From positions 1-23,920 of the forward strand of contig CALFUF010000018.1 in the NCBI GenBank assembly GCA_937916405.1: a stretch of DNA of 23,920 bases, written 5' to 3'. A program made the translations under genes and the position numbers. The notes below the pieces were generated by a model. The model was not told the DNA's origin. It searched no databases and saw nothing but the letters and a program-made list of their open reading frames with translations. Numbering within the stretch: position 1 is the first letter of the stretch; every line of letters begins with the position of its first letter. This document shows positions 5,945-14,500 of the stretch, in pieces. This DNA is from an uncultured Prevotella sp. (GTDB taxonomy: Bacteria; Bacteroidota; Bacteroidia; Bacteroidales; Bacteroidaceae).

Positions 5945-8167
5945 TTATCGGATGAACAGCAGTTCACGATACTTGGGCAGTGGCCACAGGGCATCGTCAA
6001 CTATCAGTTCCAGTTTGTCAATCTGGTAACGGATATCATCCAGTTTCGGCTCCACCTTGTCATGGTAGGCGATTGCCTTCTCATGCTCGTCCTCAATCTT
6101 GTTGGCGAGTTTACGGGCATTCACCAGTTCCTCCACCTGACGCTCGATAGACGAGGTGCGCTCGGCAATCTCCTCGATCAGTTTCAGGTTACGCGCCGAC
6201 AGTTTCTCCGCTTTGTCAACAGGGAACACCTCCGCCATATTCTCCACGTTCTTCAGCAGTTGACTCTGGTAACGGGTGGCAACAGGAATGATATGGTTCA
6301 TGGAGAGGTCACCTAACACACGAGCCTCAATCTGTATCTTCTTCGTGTAAGTCTCCCATTTCACCTCATTACGAGCCTCCAACTCCTTCTGTGTCATCAC
6401 GCCCAGGCTCTCGAACATCTGGATGCTCTCGGCATCAAGGTAACGCTCGAAGATTTTCGGACAAGACTTCTCCACGTCTAGTCCACGCTTGGTAGCCTCT
6501 ACGACCCACTCGTCGCTATAGCCATTACCATCGAAGCGGATGGGCTTACAGGTCTTGATATCCTCACGCAGCACCTCGATGATAGCGTGGTAAGTAGCAC
6601 TATGACCAGTACCTTCCAGTTTCTTCTCTAACTCAGGAATACGAGCATCCACCCGTTTCTTGAAGTTGACGAGTGCCTCAGCGACTGCACTGTTCAGGGC
6701 AATCATCGCAGAAGCACAGTTTGCCTCGCTACCCACGGCACGGAACTCGAAGCGGTTACCAGTGAAGGCAAAAGGAGAGGTACGGTTACGGTCCGTATTG
6801 TCGATAAACAGTTCTGGAATCTCAGGGATATCCATCTTCATACCCTGCTTGCCAGCCATGGCGAGGATGTCCTTCACGTCCGCCTTCTCAATATGGTCGA
6901 GCAACTCAGAAACCTGTTTGCCCAGGAACGAGGAGATGATGGCAGGAGGAGCCTCGTTTGCTCCCAAGCGATGCGCGTTGGTAGCACTCATGATGGAAGC
7001 CTTGAGCAGTCCGTTATGGCGATATACACCCATCAGTGTCTCCACGATAAAGGTGGCGAAGCGCAGGTTCTGCTCCGCAGTCTTGCCAGGTGCATGCAGC
7101 AGCACCCCATTATCCGTAGACAGACTCCAGTTGTTATGCTTACCACTACCGTTGATACCATCGAATGGTTTCTCATGCAGCAACACACGGAATCCGTGTT
7201 TGCGAGCCACCCGCTTCATGACAGACATCAGCAGCATGTTATGGTCGACGGCAAGGTTCGTCTCCTCGAAGATGGGTGCCAACTCAAACTGGTTAGGAGC
7301 CACCTCGTTATGACGAGTCTTACAAGGAATACCCAGTTCGAGGGCGACAATCTCCAGTTCCTTCATGAAGGCAGCGACACGCTCAGGAATACTTCCGAAG
7401 TAGTGGTCGTCCATCTGCTGGTTCTTCGCAGAGTCGTGTCCCATCAGTGTACGACCCGTCAACAGCAAGTCAGGACGTGCGGCATAGAGACCCTCGTCCA
7501 CGAGGAAATACTCCTGTTCCCATCCGAGGTTAGAAGTAACCTTCTTCACCTCCGGGTCGAAATAGTGACACACATCAGTGGCAGCGACATTCACCGCATG
7601 GAGCGCACGAAGCAACGGTGCTTTGTAGTCGAGTGCCTCACCACTATAACTGATGAACACCGTGGGAATACACAAGGTGTCGTCAATGATAAATACGGGT
7701 GAGGTGGGGTCCCATGCGGAATAGCCACGAGCCTCGAAGGTAGAGCGGATACCGCCACTGGGGAACGAGGAAGCGTCAGGCTCCTGCTGTACGAGTAACT
7801 TACCCGTGAACTCCTCCACCATACCGCCCTTTCCGTCGTGCTCGATAAACGAGTCGTGCTTCTCAGCGGTACCCTCAGTCAGGGGCTGGAACCAGTGCGT
7901 ATAGTGAGTGACACCGTTCTCCGTAGCCCACTGTTTCATGCCAGCGGCAACAGCATCGGCAATCTGACGGTCGAGACGTGCGCCGTTGTCCATCACGTCC
8001 ACCATCTTCTCATAAACCTCTTTAGGAAGATACTTATACATCTTCTCACGGTTGAAGACCTTCTTTCCAAAATAACTGGCTGGTCTCTCTGCTGGTACTA
8101 CTACGTCGAGCGGCTTCTTCTTGAAAGCCTCACCGACAACCTGAAATCTTAATGTTTCCATATTCAT
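5945..8167 (-). CDS. glnN: Glutamine synthetase type III (GSIII)
   Basis: This enzyme makes glutamine from glutamate, ammonium and ATP in the cytosol. From the ATG at 8167 it has 740 residues, close to the roughly 730 of known GSIII enzymes and much longer than types I and II (about 450 and 370). Visible landmarks are KYLPKEVYEKM near the N terminus, GWEQEYFLV at about residues 215-223, a TRHNEVAPNQFELAPIFEE region, GSGKHNNWS at about 340-348, the NRTSPFAFTGNRFEFRAVGS GSIII block, and the C-terminal DALWPLPKYRELLF. The reading frame stays open up to 8203, but the extra codons overlap the dapL stop and look unlike the family; ATGs at 8167 or 8161 are both reasonable. It is the last gene of the leftward nitrogen operon, 23 nt after dapL. 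Confidence 0.96.
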   Translation of the reverse strand: MNMETLRFQVVGEAFKKKPLDVVVPAERPASYFGKKVFNREKMYKYLPKEVYEKMVDVMDNGARLDRQIADAVAAGMKQWATENGVTHYTHWFQPLTEGTAEKHDSFIEHDGKGGMVEEFTGKLLVQQEPDASSFPSGGIRSTFEARGYSAWDPTSPVFIIDDTLCIPTVFISYSGEALDYKAPLLRALHAVNVAATDVCHYFDPEVKKVTSNLGWEQEYFLVDEGLYAARPDLLLTGRTLMGHDSAKNQQMDDHYFGSIPERVAAFMKELEIVALELGIPCKTRHNEVAPNQFELAPIFEETNLAVDHNMLLMSVMKRVARKHGFRVLLHEKPFDGINGSGKHNNWSLSTDNGVLLHAPGKTAEQNLRFATFIVETLMGVYRHNGLLKASIMSATNAHRLGANEAPPAIISSFLGKQVSELLDHIEKADVKDILAMAGKQGMKMDIPEIPELFIDNTDRNRTSPFAFTGNRFEFRAVGSEANCASAMIALNSAVAEALVNFKKRVDARIPELEKKLEGTGHSATYHAIIEVLREDIKTCKPIRFDGNGYSDEWVVEATKRGLDVEKSCPKIFERYLDAESIQMFESLGVMTQKELEARNEVKWETYTKKIQIEARVLGDLSMNHIIPVATRYQSQLLKNVENMAEVFPVDKAEKLSARNLKLIEEIAERTSSIERQVEELVNARKLANKIEDEHEKAIAYHDKVEPKLDDIRYQIDKLELIVDDALWPLPKYRELLFIR

Positions 8168-8190
8168 TTTGTGTTTGTGTTGTGAATAAA

Positions 8191-9423
8191 CTATTTTGAC
8201 CATTTCTCAATTCTGTCTAATGCCTCCTCGGTATGCTCATGGCTGCCAAAGGCGGTGAAGCGCACATAACCCTCCCCACTGGGACCAAAGCCCACACCAG
8301 GCGTGCATACTACATTGGCACCATAGAGGAGTTGCTCGAAGAACTGCCACGAGGAGGATGTATCGGGGGTGCGCATCCAGATATAAGGTGCGTTCTCACC
8401 CCCATAGCACTCATAGCCCAGACGACGGAGGGTATCGAGCATCTGATGGGCGTTTTGCATGTAGTAGTCAATCGTCTGCTGTACCTGCTGACGACCGTCG
8501 GGAGTATAGATCGCCTCGGCGGCACGCTGGGAGATATAGTTGGTGCCATTGAACTTGGTAGACTGTCTGCGGTTCCATAACGGATTCAAGGGGATACGTT
8601 TTCCGTCGAGTGTGGCAGCAGTCAGATCCTTCGGTACGATGGTATAACCGCAACGCACTCCTGTGAATCCTGCCGTCTTGGAATACGAGTGAAACTCGAT
8701 GGCACACTTCCTTGCTCCACGTATCTCGTAGATAGAACGGGGGATGTCCGGGTCAGTGATATAAGCCTGATAAGCGGCGTCATAGAAGATCAATGTGTCG
8801 TTCTTCAACGCATAGTTGACCCAGCGGCGCAGTTCCTGTTTCGAGATGACCGTACCCGTCGGGTTGTTGGGATAACAGAGGTAGATGACATCCACATGGC
8901 AGTCCTCAGGGATTGACGGTATAAAACCATTCTCCGCTGTACACGGCATATAGATGACGTTCGACCATCGCCCGTCGTTTAAAACCCCGGCTCGTCCGAT
9001 CATCACATTCGAGTCGATATAGACGGGATATATCGGGTCGGTCACTCCGATACTGTTGTCCCAGCGTATCAACTCCTGGATATTGCCAGTATCCGACTTC
9101 GCACCGTCATTAATGAAAATCTCGTCGATGTCCAGATGGATGCCACGAGGCAGGAAATCGTTTTTCAGGATTGCCTCCCTCAGGAACTCATAACCCAGTT
9201 CAGGACCATAACCACGGAATCCCTCCGCAGTCCCCATCTCATCCACCGCTTTGTGCATTGCCTCAATGACAGCAGGACATAGCGGTTGGGTGACATCACC
9301 AATACCTAATGAGATGACATCCGCTTTGGGATGAGTCACCTTGAAGGCATTCACCTTCTTGGCAATGTCTGCAAACAGGTAGTTGTTGGGGAGTTTCAGG
9401 AAATGCTCGTTTACTAATGCCAT
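8191..9423 (-). CDS. dapL: LL-diaminopimelate aminotransferase
   Basis: This PLP enzyme converts tetrahydrodipicolinate directly to LL-diaminopimelate with glutamate as amino donor, bypassing the acylated intermediates of the dapD-C-E route. The 410 residues are the family length. The N terminus (MALVNEHFLKLPNNYLFADI) and SLGIGDVTQPL are hallmark DapL sequences, CYPNNPTG (residues 183-190) is the fold-type I substrate loop, and SYSKTAGFTGVRCGY holds the PLP lysine, Lys249. It lies 39 nt after dapF on the same strand. Its product is the substrate of DapF, so the two genes form a short lysine/peptidoglycan module within the GOGAT-GS operon. Confidence 0.96.
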   Translation of the reverse strand: MALVNEHFLKLPNNYLFADIAKKVNAFKVTHPKADVISLGIGDVTQPLCPAVIEAMHKAVDEMGTAEGFRGYGPELGYEFLREAILKNDFLPRGIHLDIDEIFINDGAKSDTGNIQELIRWDNSIGVTDPIYPVYIDSNVMIGRAGVLNDGRWSNVIYMPCTAENGFIPSIPEDCHVDVIYLCYPNNPTGTVISKQELRRWVNYALKNDTLIFYDAAYQAYITDPDIPRSIYEIRGARKCAIEFHSYSKTAGFTGVRCGYTIVPKDLTAATLDGKRIPLNPLWNRRQSTKFNGTNYISQRAAEAIYTPDGRQQVQQTIDYYMQNAHQMLDTLRRLGYECYGGENAPYIWMRTPDTSSSWQFFEQLLYGANVVCTPGVGFGPSGEGYVRFTAFGSHEHTEEALDRIEKWSK

Positions 9424-9439
9424 AGTTCTTTTCTTTTAT

Positions 9440-9462
9440 TATTTCGATATCTCGATATCTCG
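9440..9462. repeat. 8-bp-period tandem motif (GATATCTC) after dapF
   Basis: Plus-strand sequence holds two exact GATATCTC units in tandem (9446-9453 and 9454-9461) preceded by a degenerate ATTATTTC unit, immediately beside the dapF stop codon and within the 39-nt gap before dapL. The same motif occurs at the 3' ends of coaE (178-194) and nusB (2078-2086). Confidence 0.7.
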
Positions 9463-10272
9463 TTATTTTGATAGTTCTATTTCGCCGTCAAAGACAAACG
9501 CTGCAGGTCCAGTCATATAGACATGGTTGTCACTCTCCCGCCATTCGATAGTCAGTTCACCACCATCCATGATGACCTTTGATATTCTGCCTGCACGTCC
9601 TGTGATAGCAGCGGCGACAGCAGTGGCACAGGCTCCAGTACCGCATGCCTGGGTGATACCACTCCCACGTTCCCATACACGAGTACGGATGTTGCCATCC
9701 TTCATGACTTGGGCAAACTCGATGTTGCAACGCTGAGGGAATGCAGGATGATGCTCCAATACCTTTCCCATCTCCTCCACCTGATTAACATTGTCCGTAA
9801 AGATGACATAATGCGGGTTGCCCATCGATACGAAGACACCCTCATTGAGTCCACGGGTAGGGATGAAGAGCTGTTCATCCTCCAATATGGGCTCCAGCAT
9901 GTCTACCGTGACGCCCTGTACCTTCCCGTCAGTGACGAGAAGGTTGAGCGTCTTGATGCCCGATAAGGTAAGCAATTGTATTCGGGTATTGGTCGTCATT
10001 CCTCTTTCGTATAGGTATTTGCCGATGCAGCGTGACGCATTCCCACACATCATCGCCTCAGAACCGTCCGCATTGAAGATACGCATGGAGAAGTCTGCCT
10101 CTGGTACGGGGGATGCTCCTATCAGTACCAGTCCGTCAGAACCGATCCCCTTATGGCGGTCGCTCCATTGGATAGCAAGCTCTGAGGGGTTCTGGATGGG
10201 ATATTGTGTGGTGTCGACATAGATATAGTCGTTACCAGCCCCATGCATCTTGGTGAATCTGATCTTTGTCAT
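9463..10272 (-). CDS. dapF: Diaminopimelate epimerase
   Basis: This cofactor-independent epimerase interconverts LL- and meso-diaminopimelate, the lysine precursor and peptidoglycan cross-link residue. The 269 residues show both catalytic cysteines: Cys76 in MMCGNASRCIG and Cys210 in ACGTGACATAVAA. The N-terminal MHGAGNDYIYVD and the GIGSDGLVLI motif also fit. The start codon overlaps the gltD stop by 4 nt (ATGA), suggesting translational coupling to glutamate synthase. That coupling is notable because DapF itself needs no nitrogen donor, while its partner DapL uses glutamate. Confidence 0.97.
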   Translation of the reverse strand: MTKIRFTKMHGAGNDYIYVDTTQYPIQNPSELAIQWSDRHKGIGSDGLVLIGASPVPEADFSMRIFNADGSEAMMCGNASRCIGKYLYERGMTTNTRIQLLTLSGIKTLNLLVTDGKVQGVTVDMLEPILEDEQLFIPTRGLNEGVFVSMGNPHYVIFTDNVNQVEEMGKVLEHHPAFPQRCNIEFAQVMKDGNIRTRVWERGSGITQACGTGACATAVAAAITGRAGRISKVIMDGGELTIEWRESDNHVYMTGPAAFVFDGEIELSK

Positions 10273-11567
10273 TTTGTGATGAATTGATGAACTTCTTTGG
10301 CGATATTCTTACCACTTGCCATGGCACGTACCACGAGGGAGGCACCATTGGCGGCATCACCACATACGAATACGTTCTCAGGATATTGTGGGTGTTCTGG
10401 TCGGAGGAATCCCATGGCGAGAAGTACCAGCTCCGCCTTGATGATCTCCGGCTCTTTTCCTTTCTCCTGTACCCTCACACCAGTGAGTTTACCCTCCTTA
10501 CCGATAAACTCTAAGGTGTTGATGTTCCAACGGCGGACACATCCCTCCTCATGACTGGAGGTGGTCTTTAAAGTGCGTGGGAAGTTAGGCCAAGGGTTAT
10601 TGGGGTCAACAGGTCCCTCTACGGGTTTGGGCATGATCTCGATTTGCGTCACGCTCTTACATCCCTGGCGATGAGCAGTACCGATACAGTCAGAACCAGT
10701 GTCACCACCCCCGATAACAAGGACATCCTTGCCCTTTGCCGTTATCCTGTCGTCTTTGGTGAATTCCATACCAGCGAGAACTCTGTTCTGTTGGGCAAGA
10801 AGTTCAAGGGCGAAATGCACGCCTTTCAGTTCCCTGCCGGGGACTTTCAGGTCGCGGGCGGTAGGGGTGCCGGTAGCAATGACGATGGCATCGTAATCGG
10901 AGTAGTCTGAATAATCAGAATACTCTGAATTAAATTGGAAATTGATGCCCTCCTGCTCCAATAGATGAAGGCGGCGGTCGATAATCGCCTTGTTGAGTTT
11001 GAAGTTAGGAATGCCATAGCGCAGGAGTCCGCCAGCCGCCTCGTTCTTCTCGAAAACAGTTACTTGGTAACCCATCAGGTTCAGGTCGTTGGCAGCGGCA
11101 AGTCCAGCAGGACCACTACCGATTACGGCAACCTTTTTACCATTACGCTCAGGATGGTGCAGGGTGATAAAGCCCTCACGGAAAGCCGCCTCCGTAATCG
11201 CACACTCATCCTCTCGGTTGGTGGTGGGCTCATGCTCGATGAGGTTCAGCACACAAGCCTTCTCACAGAGTGCTGGACAGATGCGCCCGGTAAACTCAGG
11301 GAAAGGATTCGTGGCGTTCAACAGCTGATAAGCAAGTTCCCAGTCACCTCGGTATAAGGCATCATTCCACTCAGGGGGCTTGTTGCCTAATGGACATGCC
11401 CAGTGACAGAAGGGCACTCCGCAATCCATACAACGGCTTGCCTGTAGTTTGCGCTCACGGGTGTTGAGCGTCTGTTCCACTTCTCCAAAGTCGTGGATTC
11501 TATCGTGAATAGGACGATAACCAGCCTCTTGGCGGTGTATCTCTAAAAATGCTTTCGGATTTCCCAT
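10269..11567 (-). CDS. gltD: Glutamate synthase (NADPH) small subunit
   Basis: The small subunit passes electrons from NADPH through FAD and Fe-S clusters to the large subunit. I chose the ATG at 11567 (MGNPKAFLEIHRQEAGYRPI), giving 432 residues; a longer open frame to 11690 runs inside gltB and is not family-like. Cysteines for Fe-S binding are Cys46, Cys49, Cys54 and Cys58, with a further CP..CEKAC set near residues 97-105. The FAD motif is VIGSGPAGLAAA (149-160) and the NADPH motif is VIGGGDTGSD (284-293). An odd NSE-YSD-YSD-YSD-YD run at residues 213-226 is encoded by a 9-bp tandem repeat. The gene starts 2 nt after the gltB stop and overlaps dapF by 4 nt. Confidence 0.97.
   Translation of the reverse strand: MGNPKAFLEIHRQEAGYRPIHDRIHDFGEVEQTLNTRERKLQASRCMDCGVPFCHWACPLGNKPPEWNDALYRGDWELAYQLLNATNPFPEFTGRICPALCEKACVLNLIEHEPTTNREDECAITEAAFREGFITLHHPERNGKKVAVIGSGPAGLAAANDLNLMGYQVTVFEKNEAAGGLLRYGIPNFKLNKAIIDRRLHLLEQEGINFQFNSEYSDYSDYSDYDAIVIATGTPTARDLKVPGRELKGVHFALELLAQQNRVLAGMEFTKDDRITAKGKDVLVIGGGDTGSDCIGTAHRQGCKSVTQIEIMPKPVEGPVDPNNPWPNFPRTLKTTSSHEEGCVRRWNINTLEFIGKEGKLTGVRVQEKGKEPEIIKAELVLLAMGFLRPEHPQYPENVFVCGDAANGASLVVRAMASGKNIAKEVHQFITK
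10896..10931 (-). repeat. gltD: In-frame 9-bp tandem repeat in gltD
   Basis: Four 9-bp units lie in tandem: on the minus strand AATTCAGAG, TATTCTGAT, TATTCAGAC and TACTCCGAT, encoding NSE-YSD-YSD-YSD. The unit is a multiple of three, so gain or loss of a copy would keep the frame. Confidence 0.85.
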
Positions 11568-11569
11568 AA

Positions 11570-14500
11570 TCAATAATCTCTTTGCATGTCTGCGATTTTC
11601 TGTTTTAGTTTGTTCATCTGCTCTTCTTGCAGTACCCGTTTGTATTCTATAGGAACCACTTGGATGAAGTCTTCCACATAACGGTTCCACTCATCTAACA
11701 TGGTACGTGCGAGTTTAGAACCAGTATAGAGGTAGTGCTGGCGAATCAACTCATGCAGTTCTTTACGACTGACACTGTCCTCCACGAGGTTGATCTCCAC
11801 CATATCCATATTGCAGAAATAGTCGAAGTTATGGTTCTTATCCCATACGTAGGCAACACCTCCCGACATACCTGCAGCGAAGTTGCGACCCGTCTCGCCG
11901 AGTACCACGACCCGTCCACCTGTCATATACTCACAGCAGTGGTCACCGGCACCCTCCAGCACAGCAATGGCTCCAGAGTTACGGACACCGAAGCGCTCTC
12001 CGACCTTACCATTGATATACACCTCACCGGCGGTAGCACCATAGAGTCCTGTGTTTCCTGCGATGATATTCTCCTCAGCGGCGAAGTTGGTACGGGAAGG
12101 GGGCAGGATGGCGATACGTCCGCCACTGAGTCCTTTGGCAAAGTAATCGTTTGTCTCACCTTCTAATTTGAAGGAGATACCATGTGTCAGAAAAGCTCCA
12201 AACGACTGACCCGCAGAACCTTTGAACTTCACGTTGATAGTCCCCTCAGGTAGTCCCTGCTCACCATATTTCTTGGCAATGACTCCCGACAGCATCGTAC
12301 CGACAGCACGGTTGGTGTTCTTGATGGTGTAATCCAGATTCACCTCTTCCTGATGACTAATGGCATTCTCTGCAGCAGTAATCATCTGCTCGTCAATGAT
12401 GGTGCCTTGCATGCCGAGTGGTACACTTGGCTGGTGGATATCACCTGTAAAGTGGAGTGTCCCTTCCTCTTTATTCAAAAGTCGCCCGAAATCCAAGACA
12501 GAGGGTTGGGTCTCTATCAGTTCCGTATGTCCGATGATGTCATTCAGATGTTTGAATCCCATCTCGGCAAGATTCTCACGTACTTCCTGAGCGAGGAAGG
12601 TGAAGAAGTTAACCAAGTATTCATAGCGTCCGATGAAATGCTTACGGAGGACTGGGTTCTGTGTCGCCACACCCATCGGGCAAGTGTTGAGGTTGCATTT
12701 ACGCATCATCACACACCCCAAGACTATCAGGGCAGCAGTACCAAAACCATACTCCTCGGCGCCTAATAGTGCCATGAGGATAATATCACGCCCTGTCTTG
12801 ATTTGTCCATCCACTTGTAATCGCACTTGTGAGCGGAGTCCGTTCCTGGCCAATGTCTGTTGGGTCTCACTCAATCCGATCTCTGGGGAGATACCAGCAA
12901 AGCGCATGCTGGAGGCAGGGCTCGCACCAGTTCCACCCTCTGCACCAGAGATGATGATGAGGTCGGCTTTCGCCTTTGCCACACCAGCGGCAATGGTTCC
13001 CACACCACTCTCAGCAACCAGTTTGACAGAGATGGCTGCCTTAGGGTTGACATTCTTCAAGTCGAAAATCAACTGGGCGAGGTCCTCGATACTATAGATA
13101 TCATGATGGGGTGGAGGACTGATCAGACTGATACCCGGAATACTATGGCGGGTCTTGGCAATGACCTCGTTGACTTTGAAACCAGGTAACTGTCCGCCCT
13201 CACCGGGCTTGGCACCCTGTGCCACCTTGATCTGTATCTCTTCAGCATTCACAAGGTATTCAGTAGTCACACCAAAACGTCCACTTGCCACCTGCTTCGT
13301 CTTACTGTTAAGACTGATACCGTCCACCGTTGAGTGGAAACGCTCAGCATCCTCGCCACCCTCACCAGTGTTGGAACGTCCCCCGAGTTTGTTCATGGCT
13401 AGACAGATTGCCTCATGTGCCTCTTTACTCAATGCGCCAAATGACATGGCACCAGCCACAAAATGCTTGACGATCTCCTCTACTGGCTCTACCTCGTCAA
13501 TACTGATAGGTGCTTTCTTCCAACCGAGGAAGTCACGAATGAAGATAGGAGACGCTTTCTGGTCTGCCAGACGGGTGTATTCCTTGAATTTCTCATAGTC
13601 ACCTGTGCGAGTGGCAAGTTGCAGGGTAGCGATGGTCTCTGGGTTCCAGGCGTGTCTGATACCATCCTTACGCCAATGGAATTGTCCAAGATTGGGCAGG
13701 AAAGTAGTTTGGATGTCATAAGCCTTCTGATGGAAGGTAACGGCATCGCTGGCTATCTTCTCCAGACCGATACCACCGATAGTACTTACCTCTGTACCGA
13801 AATAGGTCTTCAACAGCCTCTCACTCAGTCCGATACTCTCGAAGATCTTGGCACCACGATAGCTGCGGATGGTAGAGATTCCCATCTTCGCCATAATCTT
13901 GAAGAGTCCTTTCTTCACCGCCTTGATATAGTTTGCCTCCGCAGTGGCATAGTCTTCTTGTATCTGATGACGTTTCACCAGGTCGTCAAGGATAGCGAAT
14001 GCCATATAGGGACAGAGTGCGGATGCACCATATCCCAGTAGTAGTGCCGCATGCATGGTCTCACGAATCTCTCCGCTTTCCACAATCAATGCCGTCTGTA
14101 CACGTTTACCGACACTGATCAGATAGTGATGTACGGCAGAAACGGCAAGGAGTGAGGGGATTGCCACATGAGTCTCATCCACATCTTTATCAGTCAGGAT
14201 GATATAGTTATATCCCTCATCCACGGATTTCTCTGCCTGATGACAGAGTGCCTCCAAAGCGTCGCGTAGTCCATCAGCTCCTTTCTTGCCCTCAAAGAGA
14301 ATCGGCAGTTTGATGGTGTTGAATCCCTTGTATCGGATATTACATAGCAGATCCAGTTGTGTGTTGTTCAAGATCGGATGTGGTAAGCGCACCATCTTAC
14401 AGTTGGTCTCATCAGGTGTCAGGATACCAGAGCCTACACGACCGATATATTCCGTCAGACTCATCACCAGTTCCTCACGGATGGAGTCGATGGCAGGATT

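Noticed and set aside
5770..6000. Open frame of 76 codons on the minus strand, ending in the antiporter-glnN gap
   Set aside because: It overlaps the glnN 3' end in another frame and crosses the terminator hairpin and repeats; no start signal or family resemblance.
6893..7702. 269-codon plus-strand frame opposite glnN
   Set aside because: It is long, but lies wholly antisense to conserved GSIII sequence and is rich in His, Arg and Cys in the pattern expected of a shadow frame.
8168..8203. Upstream ATG at 8203 as the glnN start
   Set aside because: It would overlap the dapL stop codon, and the extra 12 residues do not resemble known GSIII N termini.
11568..11690. Upstream ATG at 11690 as the gltD start
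   Set aside because: The extra 41 codons lie inside the gltB 3' end and are Arg-rich and unlike GltD; the ATG at 11567 begins the typical MGNPKAFLE sequence.
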